DNA of 64,000 nucleotides from Tolypothrix tenuis PCC 7101 (GCF_002368295.1 NZ_AP018248.1:3035666-3099665), one strand, 5' to 3'. Shown: positions 8,711-18,662, counted from the stretch's first letter. The notes: a model not told the origin generated them from the letters alone. A program made the numbers and translations.

Positions 8711-10093
8711 CTAACACCTCCCCAATTTTTCAACTAACGCACTAATCTGTCGCCCTACTTGAGTACCGCCAGCCCAAATGTGAGAGGGGAGATGTCCCAT
8801 AGGTGCAGACAAATGAAAATATAATTGCTGCAGCAGAATAGGAGAAGTGGCGCGGGGTAGATTCCAGCCAATATTCGCGCAAAATTTACCATAGTCACCA
8901 TCAACGCTTTCGTAAATTTGCTTCTGAACGCTGAAACCAAAACGTCCTTTGCTGTACTTCAGCCACAATTCGTCAATTATTTGTAAATCCTCACAAGGCA
9001 AATTCTCAATATCACTAGTAAAAAGATAACTACTACTGGGCTTGTTGAGTGCTTCACACATTAATACCCAAGTTAGTTTATCGGCAGATTGCCATTGTTT
9101 TGCTGCTAATAAGTCGCGTAATTGATGATAATCAACTCCTACCTCAGAATTTAAGCCGTAATCTGGCTTTTTCACTATAGCTGGAGAAGAATCAAGTTTT
9201 ATAGCCGAATTAAGCGCCTGCAAAGCTTCTGCAGCAAATTTATAGCGTTGGGGAAGGGCATTTTGCAGCAGTTTATCGAGAATATTACCCAGACGAGTGT
9301 TGATTTTACCTTTATTGGGTACATAATCGCGCCACACCCAGCGATCGCTTGTGTCATCAAATAAATCAAAGGGAGAAATTCCCGTTAATAAGTGAATACA
9401 ACTCACGCCTAAGCTATAAAGGTCACTAGCTGGTAATGCTTTACCTCGCATTTGTTCAGGAGCCATATAACCTGGGCTTCCTACCGTAGTACCAGTATGG
9501 AGCAAAGCTGTGGCTGTAATCTGTTTGGCGACTCCGAAGTCAATCAACACTAAATCCTTACCCTTTCCCGCCAGCGATGCTCTACGCATGATATTTTCTG
9601 GCTTAATATCACGGTGGATCACTTGTCGGACATGGATAAATTGCAACACTGGTAATAAGTCTTTCAGCAGTTCCCAAATTTGGGTTTCGCTAAAAACCCC
9701 TTGCTGTTGCAATTCCTGTGCTAGCGTTTGTCCTGCAATCCATTCTTCCACCAAGTAAAGTTGATTTTCATGTTCAAAATAATCCAACAATTGGGGGATT
9801 TGCGGATGCTGCAACTCACTCAGGCGCACTGCTTCCTGGCGAAATAATTCCACAGCCTTCTCAAAGCCTTTCCCGTTGTTTTCTGGAAAACAAAATTGTT
9901 TAATAACGTACTTGGTTTTTTCTGGATGGTGTTCGTCTACAGCTAAAAAGGTGATGCCAAAACCACCACGTCCAATCAATTGCAGTAAGTGATAGCGGTC
10001 TTTAAGCAATAGTGGTTTACCACATTTGGTACAAAACCTTGCTGTGTCAGAATTATAAGCATACAAACAGCCAATGTTAGGACAGAGTTTCAT
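8711..10093 (-). CDS. Ser/Thr protein kinase with zinc ribbon and C-terminal GUN4 domain
   Basis: 460 residues. Residues 1-26 hold a small zinc ribbon (C4, C9, C21, C24). The Hanks-type kinase domain runs from about 34 to 295: glycine loop GRGGFG at 41-46, VIK lysine 65, HRDIKPEN catalytic loop, DFG, and an APEQ activation segment. Residues about 318-415 form a GUN4-like porphyrin-binding domain (YHQLRDLLAAKQWQSAD, then DLQIIDELW). GUN4 proteins bind Mg-protoporphyrin and stimulate Mg-chelatase, so the fusion suggests signalling that senses tetrapyrroles. The gene stands alone, separated from sirB by a repeat tract. Confidence 0.92.
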   Translation of the reverse strand: MKLCPNIGCLYAYNSDTARFCTKCGKPLLLKDRYHLLQLIGRGGFGITFLAVDEHHPEKTKYVIKQFCFPENNGKGFEKAVELFRQEAVRLSELQHPQIPQLLDYFEHENQLYLVEEWIAGQTLAQELQQQGVFSETQIWELLKDLLPVLQFIHVRQVIHRDIKPENIMRRASLAGKGKDLVLIDFGVAKQITATALLHTGTTVGSPGYMAPEQMRGKALPASDLYSLGVSCIHLLTGISPFDLFDDTSDRWVWRDYVPNKGKINTRLGNILDKLLQNALPQRYKFAAEALQALNSAIKLDSSPAIVKKPDYGLNSEVGVDYHQLRDLLAAKQWQSADKLTWVLMCEALNKPSSSYLFTSDIENLPCEDLQIIDELWLKYSKGRFGFSVQKQIYESVDGDYGKFCANIGWNLPRATSPILLQQLYFHLSAPMGHLPSHIWAGGTQVGRQISALVEKLGRC

Positions 10094-10261
10094 TACAAAG
10101 TAGAGCTTTGCCTGGGTCTACATTATGCATTATTCCCAACTCATACCTGCTTCTTCCCTACTTAAGAGGGAGATGAGCCACTATCCCCAGCCGGAAGCCT
10201 CCAAATCGCTGCTTCTTTTGGCTTTTGCAACATTAATTAAGTACAAGCAGATTCATTAGTA

Positions 10262-10317
10262 GGGTAATTCATTTTGAATTTTGAATTTTGAATTTTGAAT
10301 TTTGAATTCCCCTCTAG
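10262..10317. repeat. Tandem AATTTTG repeat
   Basis: Short tandem heptamers of the STRR kind (TTTTGAA) common in Nostocales genomes. Similar runs are at about 18590-18600, 36983-37012 and 44666-44692. Confidence 0.8.
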
Positions 10318-10321
10318 GGGG

Positions 10322-10702
10322 TTATTGCTGCTGTGCAGAATAAGTATAAAAGCTGTTAAATGCTCCCACTGTCTGAAAACTGTAAGAAGGTATAACTGAA
10401 TTTAGTTTTAAATTTGTACGGTAAATGCTAAAAAGCAGAAAATCTTGCCGTTCTGTAGTTCCCGCAATAATTCCCCGCATTTGAGGGTTAAAAGAATCTA
10501 CCGTTTTCTCACAATTGAAATTGATTAAATTTTGCAATATTCCTTGTGTTTTCTTACAAACATCCGTTTTTAAATATTGTGACAACCTCTCTGATGCATA
10601 ATCTTCATATTGCGTCTGGTTAGGATTTGTGCTTGCCATTGCTATGCCCAATGCGGCTAGTCCTGCAGCTGCTAAATATGCAATAATTGTTGTGGATTTC
10701 AT
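10322..10702 (-). CDS. DUF4359-type secreted or anchored protein (126 aa)
   Basis: A short protein with an N-terminal hydrophobic segment (residues 5-24, signal or anchor) followed by a pattern typical of cyanobacterial DUF4359 proteins: MASTNPN, YEDYASERL, VCKK and a late QDFLLFSIYRTNL block. Two cysteines (VCKK and NFNCEK) could form a disulfide. The function is unknown. It is monocistronic, 116 bp from the tRNA-His gene. Confidence 0.75.
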   Translation of the reverse strand: MKSTTIIAYLAAAGLAALGIAMASTNPNQTQYEDYASERLSQYLKTDVCKKTQGILQNLINFNCEKTVDSFNPQMRGIIAGTTERQDFLLFSIYRTNLKLNSVIPSYSFQTVGAFNSFYTYSAQQQ

Positions 10703-10818
10703 GTTTTATCAGCTATGATTTGTTTTAGTCATGAGACTGGAAATAAACTGAGTCCGTTCCGAAAATAAAAATTTTCTGGACTAAATAGCAAAAAGAGTGC
10801 TATACTCAGATAGTTAAT

Positions 10819-10892
10819 GGCGAGCGTAGCCAAGTGGTTAAGGCAGTGGTTTGTGGTACCACCATCCGTGGGTTCGAGTCCCATCGTTCGCC
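10819..10892 (+). tRNA. tRNA-His (GTG)
   Basis: A 74-nt cloverleaf. The acceptor stem is eight base pairs because G-1 is encoded and pairs with C73, the hallmark of tRNA-His. The anticodon stem GTGGT/ACCAC holds the loop TTGTGGT with anticodon GTG, and the T-arm is GTGGGTTCGAGTCCCAT. The 3' CCA is not encoded. Confidence 0.97.
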
Positions 10893-11199
10893 CTCTACAG
10901 TTACAAGTGTTTTTATTCTCGCTAATTAGTTAGAGAAATATTGTTTTTCTCAATACTAATCAGCTTAACTAGGTATTTAGGAAAAAGCATTTTCATCCTT
11001 TCATAATGAATACGAGCATCCTTAAGGAGAAGCTAGACTCAAACCCTTAAATGTCTAGCAATAATTTACCATTCATAACTTAATCAGCATAGAAGATATA
11101 AAATCTGCTTATAGCATTAATTTAAATTATTAATTTTTCAATATTTATAAAAAAAATGTTATTTTTCATCACGAAGTTAGACAAGACTGTTAAAGTCCT
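10893..11199. other. Intergenic, nothing recognised
   Basis: AT-rich region between tRNA-His and the convergent glycosidase gene. I see no gene, palindrome or dispersed repeat here. Confidence 0.6.
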
Positions 11200-12081
11200 C
11201 TAATTCTCCTGAACCAATAAAACCGACTTCACAGGTCGCTGAATAGGCTTTCTGACAATATTTAGTTTCCCGTAAACAGTTTTGCCATTGTAATAAAGTG
11301 AAGACGAACTCCCGCCATCTAGGTTCATGGCTTTTTTTACACCAAGGGTTTTCATGAAATCTGCCAATTCTGATAAGGTCATCCCAGATTTAGCCAGACG
11401 GACGTTTGGCTTTTGAGCTACCATCAGCAAAACAATATTGCCATCATCTGTAATCCCTACAGCGCTTCTAGAACTAGGTTGATTAGTACCAATTGCATCT
11501 CGTCCATTGCTTTTATCCACAAAGCCTTCTTGTTCTGAAGTGATTTCTGGTAAGAGTCCTGGGCCACCACCTACAGCATCGAGTAACTGACAGCCAGCTA
11601 AGGGTGATTCATTGTGCAAGACAATATCGTAAGTGACAGTATCCCCGCATTGATAGCGGCGAAATTCTGCGCGATTGAAAATTTTACTGAAGTAGGGTTT
11701 TAAGCTGGGATTATTCACCAACCGTTCATTGTCTTTGGGATTGCCTACTTCACGACCAGAAATAACTACATAAGATGTAGATTTTTGGTTAACTGGATCA
11801 AAAAAGCCTGCATTCAAGATTGCCTTGGCTTGATACTGCTGGGCAAATTGTTGGACAGTCGCCACCTTGGGCGATATTGCTGGAGTGACAACAAATTGGC
11901 TATCAGTGGGAATTGACAGGATATGAACTATACTTTGCGGTAGGGTACGCTGCTCGTAGCGGATGGTTTTTGGTGGTGAGGGTGGAACGGTTGGTACTAC
12001 CGATATAGAAGAATGCAACTTAAATAATAGCGGTATCCCAAAACTCACTGTTGTCAAACCCAGCAGCCAAATTTTTCTCAC
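11200..12081 (-). CDS. Phosphodiester glycosidase family protein (NAGPA / DUF2233)
   Basis: 293 residues with an N-terminal signal or anchor (residues 4-20), so it is exported. The C-terminal half has the family core: ILNAGFFDP, AVGITDDGNIVLLM, LSELADFMKTLGVKKAMNLDGG followed by SSS. This domain removes sugar or phosphosugar from phosphodiesters (human uncovering enzyme) and in bacteria is tied to exopolysaccharide metabolism. The NLDGGSSS loop is the catalytic signature. The gene stands alone; the substrate is unknown. Confidence 0.88.
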   Translation of the reverse strand: MRKIWLLGLTTVSFGIPLLFKLHSSISVVPTVPPSPPKTIRYEQRTLPQSIVHILSIPTDSQFVVTPAISPKVATVQQFAQQYQAKAILNAGFFDPVNQKSTSYVVISGREVGNPKDNERLVNNPSLKPYFSKIFNRAEFRRYQCGDTVTYDIVLHNESPLAGCQLLDAVGGGPGLLPEITSEQEGFVDKSNGRDAIGTNQPSSRSAVGITDDGNIVLLMVAQKPNVRLAKSGMTLSELADFMKTLGVKKAMNLDGGSSSSLYYNGKTVYGKLNIVRKPIQRPVKSVLLVQEN

Positions 12082-12199
12082 TTGTCTACCCTAATCCTTT
12101 GATCAGTTTAATTTTAATGACTTGAATATGATCAGCAAAGACACGCAACATCTTGTTACGGCTAGATTGCATCTCTCTAATAGTTCAACACACAAATAT

Positions 12200-12294
12200 T
12201 GACAGGTGTCGATTGGGGAAAGGGAAAAGGTCAAAGGGGAAGGGTTTAAAGGCTTTACCCTTTTCCCCTTACCCTTTCCCCCGCCTGTCAAAAA
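12200..12294. repeat. Imperfect palindrome, GGGGAAAGGG family
   Basis: Starts ACAGGTGTCG, then a purine-rich arm and a matching pyrimidine arm ending near CCGCCTGTCA. The same purine/pyrimidine fold is seen at 36465-36545 and, inverted, at 60340-60415; those two share the end sequence ACTTGTCGGTTA. Confidence 0.65.
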
Positions 12295-12439
12295 GACTTT
12301 GGCAGACTACTAGACGATTGAATGCTAGTGATAGTTGCGTGTCAAAAGTCATCTAGGCGATCGCACCAGAGGTTGATTCATGTAGCGTTAAAATAAAGGC
12401 GATCGCACTTACTAAATAGCTCTGCTTGATGCTGGATAG

Positions 12440-12772
12440 CTATGAGGCTTTGGGTTGATACCACAGCATCAGCTTCAAAGTTGAGCAGTAGCAATCCCCC
12501 TCACTAATTTCTTGCTCATGCTCGGCTATCCAATCATATAATTGTGCAGCTTTGGCTAATGCCACCCGTTCTGACCGATAAAGCTTAGGGCTAGGGCAAA
12601 AAGCTTTGCCATTGATGTGTATCGCTGCAATGTGCCAATAGTCGCTACTTTCACCCTCTGGTAAAACTTCCAAAAATCCGCTACTGTAAGGCTCGATTAT
12701 TCCGATGTTCATCTGCCAATCAATAGAACTACAAAAATATCTATCGTACAGTTGCCTTTGATGGCTTGCCAT
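12440..12772 (-). CDS. Hypothetical protein (about 110 aa)
   Basis: Unrecognised soluble protein. The chosen start is the ATG at 12770-12772 (MASHQRQLYDRYF); the frame stays open to a TTG at 12844, and a later ATG (MNIGIIEPYSSG) is also possible. The central part (DYWHIAAIHINGKAFCPSPKL) and the acidic end (EHEQEISEGDCYCS) look like real protein. It holds four to five cysteines but no clear metal motif. Isolated gene. Confidence 0.55.
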   Translation of the reverse strand: MASHQRQLYDRYFCSSIDWQMNIGIIEPYSSGFLEVLPEGESSDYWHIAAIHINGKAFCPSPKLYRSERVALAKAAQLYDWIAEHEQEISEGDCYCSTLKLMLWYQPKAS

Positions 12773-13003
12773 CGTACTGCTTGGGTAAGCAGTAAATCCG
12801 TGTTGCAGAGAAAACAAAGGTGAAAAAAACCTAATGTATTGCAAGTAATTCTCTAGGTATAATTTCCTCTGTCAAATTTGAACAATTTTTGACCAAAAGA
12901 TACTGTAAGAATAGTCTTGTGAGCAGATGTTAGTACTGACTATAAGTCATATATTAGTAGCATCAATTATCACATAGAACGGAAGTTATACAAGGAGCTA
13001 TAT

Positions 13004-13075
13004 ATGCTGACCACCATGATTTTCTTTTTTGGTTACGCTGCACTATCTACATTATTTATTTCTAGTGTTGAGTAA
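13004..13075 (+). CDS. Possible 23-residue membrane microprotein
   Basis: A 24-codon frame preceded by a strong Shine-Dalgarno (AAGGAG at 12992-12997, 6 bases before ATG). The product is almost entirely one hydrophobic span (MLTTMIFFFGYAA...), ending in a short acidic tail. Its size equals that of the smallest cyanobacterial membrane subunits, but I do not recognise it. The unusual quality of the ribosome-binding site is the main reason for listing it. Confidence 0.45.
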   Translation: MLTTMIFFFGYAALSTLFISSVE

Positions 13076-14052
13076 GGAAGTAAGGAACTTCCAACTAAAC
13101 AACTACTAGCAATGTCAACCAAGAATGCGACAGATGCGTAGGGGCACAATTATGTTGTGCCCTGAATAATATATTGATGTGTCGCCAACGTGATTCTCAA
13201 TCAACGCGCTGAGGAACCTGTTTTACGGGTGTTGCGTCCCTCAAAGGAGAATACTGGGCTGCTTAACTAAGTTGTCATCTGCTGTAACTTCTCAAAAATC
13301 TAGTACTCAAGTTCTAAGTACAAAGTGCTTTAGTCAACAGAACTGATGGCATTTACAACAACTGAAAATTAATCATAGATTTTAATTGATGATAATTATA
13401 TATTTTCGCTAAATCTCAATCATTAATCATTATATGTAGCGAAATATATCAACTTGCCTCGCAAGCACTGAATTTCCCATAAGCTTGGTTTTCGAGACCC
13501 TCTGCTGAAGCAGCATATAAAAAAACCTGTCGCCTGTTCTGTGACTTTAGATAAGCTAATGAATCACATTGCTCATCATAGATTCATACAATGGTTTCTA
13601 TAAAAAATTTGCGTAAATGATGATTGAGAATGCAATGTAACCATGCTAAAAATGTGCATTCATAGCTTATAAACAATAAAATCTATAAATTTGAATTGAT
13701 ATATTAGAACTTTGCGGCAGCTATAGGGCAGATAGATAAAATTTTACTTATATAACCAATCTAATATTTATTTAATACTTTTGATTTAGAGTTAACCATT
13801 TAGACCTTTATACCTGTAAACTAATTTTAACAAGTTAAGTGATGGTTCCCCGGTTGCCCAGATTCTAGTCTATCCAATCCCCAATTTTTTCTTATATACA
13901 CAGTAGTTGCAATCGCCATTTCTTTGAGGAATGACGAAAATCTGTGTACCCAAAAACAAACAAATTAACAATTAAGACGTGCAAGAAATAGTTTATTTTC
14001 TTGTCTTAATTGCCATACAAAAAAACTTAAACTGCACTTTTAAGGAGACCCT
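13076..14052. other. Nearly 1-kb leader region before nrtA, with a MITE relic
   Basis: No protein gene. At 13128-13188 lies a GCGACAGAT...GTGTCGC palindrome with an inner AGGGGCACA/TGTGCCC pair, a short member of the family seen at 31751-31885. I looked for the NtcA box GTA-N8-TAC expected before nitrate genes and found only GTA-N8-TAT at 13436-13449, far from the gene, so the nrtA promoter is not defined. The last 15 bases carry AAGGAG, a good ribosome-binding site for nrtA. Confidence 0.55.
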
Positions 14053-15429
14053 ATGACAGAATTTCTGAATCAGTTTTCTCGCCGTAAATTTATCTTAACA
14101 GCCGGAGCTTCTGCGGGTGCTGTATTCCTGAAAGGCTGTTTAGGCAATCCTCCTGAAAGCGCTGGTGGTGGTGGCACAGCACAACCAACAGCACAGCAAG
14201 TAGCTAATATTAGTCCCGAACAAAAGCCAGAAACTGCTACAGTCAAGCTGGGATATATTCCCATTGTGGAATCCGCACCGCTAATTATTGCCAAAGAAAA
14301 AGGCTTGTTTGCAAAGTATGGCATAAACGTAGAACTTGCCAAACAAGCTTCTTGGGGTGCAGCCAGAGATAATTTGGAAATTGGTTCTGCTGGTGGTGGG
14401 ATTGATGGTGGTCAATGGCAAATGCCAATGCCTCATTTAATTACAGAAGGCTTAATTACCAAGGGAAATCAAAAAATTCCCATGTATGTGTTGTGTCAAT
14501 TAATTACACATGGGAATGGAATTGCGATCGCCAATAAGCACCTAGGTAAAGGTGTAAGTCTGCAATTGGCTGGTGCGAAGTCCTTATTTAAAGAACTCAA
14601 ATCCTCTACACCCTTCACTGCTGCTTTTACCTTCCCCCACGTTAACCAAGATTTGTGGATTCGTTACTGGTTAGCAGCCGGTGGAATAGACCCTGATGCA
14701 GATGTGAAGTTGCTTACCGTACCTGCGGCGCAAACTGTCGCCAACATGAAAACCGGAACAATGGATGCATTCAGTACCGGCGACCCCTGGCCTTTCCGCC
14801 TTGTCAACGACAAAATTGGTTACATGGCTGCATTAACCGCAGAGATTTGGAAGAATCATCCAGAAGAATACTTGGCGATGCGGGCTGATTGGGTAGACAA
14901 ACATCCCAAAGCTACCAAAGCCATACTCAAAGGTGTTATGGAAGCGCAGCAGTGGTTAGATAACTTTGATAACCGCAAAGAAGCCGCACAAATTCTCGCT
15001 GGCAGAAATTATTTCAACCTGCCCTCAGCAGCAATTTTGGCAGACCCATATCAAGGTAAATATGATATGGGTGATGGCCGCAAAATTGATGATAAATCAA
15101 TGGCTGCTTATTACTGGAAAGATGAAAAAGGTAGCGTTTCTTATCCCTACAAGAGCCACGATTTATGGTTTATCACAGAAAACGTGCGCTGGGGATTCTT
15201 ACCCAAAGATTACATTGCCAATAATGGTGCAAAAGCCAAAGAATTAATCAATAAAGTTAACCGCGAAGATATTTGGAAGGAAGCTGCGAAAGAATTAGGA
15301 ATTGCGGCGGCTGATATTCCTACAAATACATCTCGTGGTGTGGAAGAATTTTTTGATGGTGCCAAGTTTGACCCCGAAAAACCAGAAGAATATCTCAAGA
15401 GCCTCAAGATTAAAAAAGTGAGCATCTAG
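14053..15429 (+). CDS. nrtA: Nitrate/nitrite ABC transporter, substrate-binding lipoprotein
   Basis: 458 residues. The N-terminus has a twin-arginine motif (R10-R11, SRRKF) and a lipobox LKGC with C29, so it is exported folded and anchored as a lipoprotein on the outer face of the plasma membrane. The mature domain has the NrtA/CmpA pattern: LGYIPIVESAPLIIAKEKG, then MPMPHL, THGNG, and STGDPWPFRL. It binds nitrate and nitrite for the NrtBCD permease. The nrtBCD order and the fused NrtC favour nitrate over bicarbonate (CmpA). AAGGAG lies ahead of the ATG. The usual upstream nirA is absent, so nrtA is probably promoter-proximal here. Confidence 0.93.
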   Translation: MTEFLNQFSRRKFILTAGASAGAVFLKGCLGNPPESAGGGGTAQPTAQQVANISPEQKPETATVKLGYIPIVESAPLIIAKEKGLFAKYGINVELAKQASWGAARDNLEIGSAGGGIDGGQWQMPMPHLITEGLITKGNQKIPMYVLCQLITHGNGIAIANKHLGKGVSLQLAGAKSLFKELKSSTPFTAAFTFPHVNQDLWIRYWLAAGGIDPDADVKLLTVPAAQTVANMKTGTMDAFSTGDPWPFRLVNDKIGYMAALTAEIWKNHPEEYLAMRADWVDKHPKATKAILKGVMEAQQWLDNFDNRKEAAQILAGRNYFNLPSAAILADPYQGKYDMGDGRKIDDKSMAAYYWKDEKGSVSYPYKSHDLWFITENVRWGFLPKDYIANNGAKAKELINKVNREDIWKEAAKELGIAAADIPTNTSRGVEEFFDGAKFDPEKPEEYLKSLKIKKVSI

Positions 15430-15565
15430 AGTTGTAGAGACGCGATTAATCGCGTCTGTAAGTCAAAATTTATTGGTGAATTTTCTTAATTACCAATAAC
15501 AACTAAAAAACACCAAACACCAAATACCAAACGCCAAATACCCAATTAAGAGGAGATCAAAGTTT

Positions 15566-16405
15566 ATGACTATTGCCCAAAAGCGCCCTGCAAGTCCTAG
15601 GTTAGATAACAGCTTTATATCCCGTCTGCAAAAGCAATTTCCCAATATTGTACCGCCAGCGATCGCAATTATTGTCTTTCTGGTTGTGTGGCAACTATTT
15701 GCTTTAACTCCTGGCGCAACATTACCAGGGCCAATTCAAGTAATTACAGATACTTGGATATTGATTTTGTATCCTTTCTACGATAAGGGTGGCACAGATA
15801 AAGGTCTTTTTTGGCAGATTTGGGCAAGTCTCCAACGGGTTGCAATTAGTTATACACTAGCGGCAATTGTTGGTATTGCTTTGGGTATTTTGATTGGGGT
15901 GAATAAAACAATGTCTAAAGCTTTAGACCCCATCTTCCAACTATTACGGACTGTACCTCCTCTAGCTTGGGTACCAATTTCCTTAGCAGCATTACGCCAA
16001 AACGAACCAGCAGCTTTATTCGTAATCTTCATCACTGCAATTTGGCCGATATTAATTAACACTGCTGTGGGTGTAACTCAAATTCCCCAAGATTACAACA
16101 ACGTAGCTAAAGTTCTGCAATTGAGCCGCAAAGAATACTTCACCAATATCTTAATTCCTGCTGCTTTACCCTACATTTTCACAGGTTTAAGAATTGCGAT
16201 TGGTTTGGCTTGGTTAGCGATTATCGCGGCAGAAATCGTCATGTCCGGTATTGTGGGAATTGGCTTCTTCATCTGGGATGCTTATCAAAACAACAACGTC
16301 AGCGAAGTAATTTTAGCTCTAGTTTATATCGGTGTTGTTGGTCTCCTGCTCGATAAATTAATGGCTTGGGTGCAAAACCTGATTTTACCAGCAGAACAGA
16401 AATAG
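15566..16405 (+). CDS. nrtB: Nitrate ABC transporter, permease
   Basis: A 279-residue permease of the NrtB/SsuC group with about six membrane spans. The cytoplasmic EAA-type loop is seen around residues 185-205 (VLQLSRKEYFTNILIPAALPYIF), which couples to the ATPases. The start is preceded by AAGAGGAG. It lies 136 bp after nrtA and 111 bp before nrtC; both gaps hold simple repeat DNA (CAAACACC units) rather than the tight spacing usual for nrt operons. Confidence 0.93.
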   Translation: MTIAQKRPASPRLDNSFISRLQKQFPNIVPPAIAIIVFLVVWQLFALTPGATLPGPIQVITDTWILILYPFYDKGGTDKGLFWQIWASLQRVAISYTLAAIVGIALGILIGVNKTMSKALDPIFQLLRTVPPLAWVPISLAALRQNEPAALFVIFITAIWPILINTAVGVTQIPQDYNNVAKVLQLSRKEYFTNILIPAALPYIFTGLRIAIGLAWLAIIAAEIVMSGIVGIGFFIWDAYQNNNVSEVILALVYIGVVGLLLDKLMAWVQNLILPAEQK

Positions 16406-16516
16406 TAATTAGGTAATGGGTAATGGGTAATTGGTAATTGGTAATGAATACAACTACCAATTACCAAACACCAAACACCAAACACCAAATAACAATTACC
16501 AAAGGACAAATAACAA

Positions 16517-18520
16517 ATGAGCGTATTCGTTGCTGTTGATCAAATTGATAAGGTTTTTGAGTTAACTGGTGGTGGTCAGTATATTGCTCTCAAAGGAATT
16601 GACTTACAAATTAAAAAAGGTGAGTTTGTTTCTTTAATTGGTCACTCCGGTTGTGGTAAATCTACTCTGTTAAATATGATTGCAGGTTTAGATTTACCAT
16701 CTGACGGTGTGGTGACTTTAGAAGGACAAAGAATCACCAGACCAGGGCCAGACCGGATGGTGGTATTCCAAAATTATTCTTTACTACCTTGGCGGACAGT
16801 TAGAGAAAATATCGCCTTGGCTGTAGATTCAGTAATGAAGGGAATGCCGGCTGCGGAACGCAAAGCCGTTGTCGAGAAACATATAGATATGGTGGGTTTG
16901 CGTCCCCATGCTGATAAACAGCCAGGAATGTTATCTGGGGGACAAAAACAACGGGTAGCGATCGCGCGGGCTTTGGCAATTCGTCCTAAGTTATTATTAC
17001 TAGATGAACCCTTTGGTGCGTTGGATGCATTAACCAGGGGGAACTTGCAAGAACAATTAATGCAAATCTGCGAAGAAAATCAAGTCACTGCGGTAATGGT
17101 TACCCATGACGTAGATGAAGCAGTATTGCTATCTGACAGAATTGTGATGTTGACCAATGGCCCCGAATCGAAAATTGGTGACATCTTAGAAGTAGATATT
17201 CCCAGACCCCGCAAGCGCATGGAAGTAGTAGAACATCCCAGCTACTACCGTCTGCGGAGTGAGATGATTTACTTCCTCAACCAGCAAAAACGTATTAAGA
17301 AAATTCGGGCGCGGAAAACTGCGAATATTTCCCGTCATGGCTTAGAAAAAGTTAACTTAGAAATTGGCTTCTTACCCCTCACTGCTTGCGCCCCCCTAGC
17401 TATTGCCAAAGAAAAAGGCTTTTTTGCCAAGCATGGTTTAGATGAAGTCAACTTAGTGCGGGAAACCAGCTGGCGTGGGATTGAAGATGGGATTGCTGGT
17501 GGTTATTTAGATGCTGCTCAAATGCCTTCGGGTATGCCAATGTGGTTAACATTGGGCGGACGTAAAAACCAACCGTTACCTGTGGTGAGTTCTCTGACTA
17601 TGACTCGTAACGGTAACGCTATTACTTTAGCGAAGCGCTTTTACGACCAAGGTGTACAAAGCTTATCAGACTTCAAAAAATATCTCCTACGTACCCGCGA
17701 ACAACGCCACACAATGGGCGTAGTGCATCCCGCATCCATGCACAACTTGCTGCTACGTTACTGGCTAGCATCTGGGGGAGTTGACCCCGATATTGATGTG
17801 GATATGTCCACCATTCCCCCAGCGCAGATGGTAGCCGACTTACAAAATGGCAGTATTGACGGTTACTGTGTGGGTGAACCTTGGAACTACCGCGCTGCTG
17901 TTGAAGGTGTTGGCTTCACCGTAGCGACAGACTTAGAAGTTTGGCTAGGACACCCCGGTAAAGTTCTGGGTGTGCGGGAAGATTGGGCGGAAGCTTATCC
18001 CAATACCCACATTGCTTTAACCAAAGCCTTACTAGAAGCTTGCGTTTTCTGTGCAGATCCCAAAAATGCCGAGGAAATTAGAAGGATTACAGCCGGGCGT
18101 GAATATGTCAGCACCGATGTAGAGTATATTCAACTCGAAGATCCTGATAATTTAACTTGTGACTTAGACCATCCACTACGGGATTACGCCCATCACCAAT
18201 TTTATTCCGAGTCGGCAATCAACCGCCCCAGCCGTACCGAACAAATTTGGATCATGAGTCAACTAGCGCGGTGGGGTGATACACCTTTCCCGAGAAACTG
18301 GGTAGAAGTTGTAGAAAGAGTTTGTCGAGTCCGCGTCTTCAGTACCGCAGCTAGAGAATTAGGTTTAGATATTAGCTATACTCGCCAACCGATTCAGCTA
18401 TTTGATGGGACTCCCTTTAACGCCGACGATCCTATCTCCTATCTCAACACCTTGCAGATTAAGCGTGACTTCTCCATTGCTGAAGTCATCCTTGATGCAC
18501 CAAGAAGAACAGCAGCGTAG
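16517..18520 (+). CDS. nrtC: Nitrate ABC transporter, ATPase fused to regulatory NrtA-like domain
   Basis: 667 residues. The ATPase half (about 1-260) has Walker A GHSGCGKST, signature LSGGQKQR, Walker B LLLLDEPFGALD and the H-loop THD. The second half (about 280-667) is a cytosolic NrtA-like solute-binding domain (EIGFLPLTACAPLAIAKEKG, MPSGMPMW, GYCVGEPWNYR). This fusion is diagnostic of NrtC and CmpC; in NrtC the extra domain mediates ammonium-promoted inhibition of uptake (known from Synechococcus). It pairs with NrtD. Length agrees with the family. Confidence 0.95.
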   Translation: MSVFVAVDQIDKVFELTGGGQYIALKGIDLQIKKGEFVSLIGHSGCGKSTLLNMIAGLDLPSDGVVTLEGQRITRPGPDRMVVFQNYSLLPWRTVRENIALAVDSVMKGMPAAERKAVVEKHIDMVGLRPHADKQPGMLSGGQKQRVAIARALAIRPKLLLLDEPFGALDALTRGNLQEQLMQICEENQVTAVMVTHDVDEAVLLSDRIVMLTNGPESKIGDILEVDIPRPRKRMEVVEHPSYYRLRSEMIYFLNQQKRIKKIRARKTANISRHGLEKVNLEIGFLPLTACAPLAIAKEKGFFAKHGLDEVNLVRETSWRGIEDGIAGGYLDAAQMPSGMPMWLTLGGRKNQPLPVVSSLTMTRNGNAITLAKRFYDQGVQSLSDFKKYLLRTREQRHTMGVVHPASMHNLLLRYWLASGGVDPDIDVDMSTIPPAQMVADLQNGSIDGYCVGEPWNYRAAVEGVGFTVATDLEVWLGHPGKVLGVREDWAEAYPNTHIALTKALLEACVFCADPKNAEEIRRITAGREYVSTDVEYIQLEDPDNLTCDLDHPLRDYAHHQFYSESAINRPSRTEQIWIMSQLARWGDTPFPRNWVEVVERVCRVRVFSTAARELGLDISYTRQPIQLFDGTPFNADDPISYLNTLQIKRDFSIAEVILDAPRRTAA

Positions 18521-18662
18521 GGAGAATTCAAAATTCTCTCTTGGAAAGTTCTGATCGGAGGAAACCTCCGCTCAGACTTTCCGCAAAATTCAAAATTCAA
18601 AATAATTTTCCCAGTGTTTAACGTTTGAGGGCATCCTCAGCCCTCATTTTTCCAGGTTTGAG

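Noticed and set aside
13436..13449. Possible NtcA box GTA-N8-TAT upstream of nrtA
   Set aside because: It misses the final C of GTA-N8-TAC and lies about 600 bp from the gene with no -10 box at the right distance.
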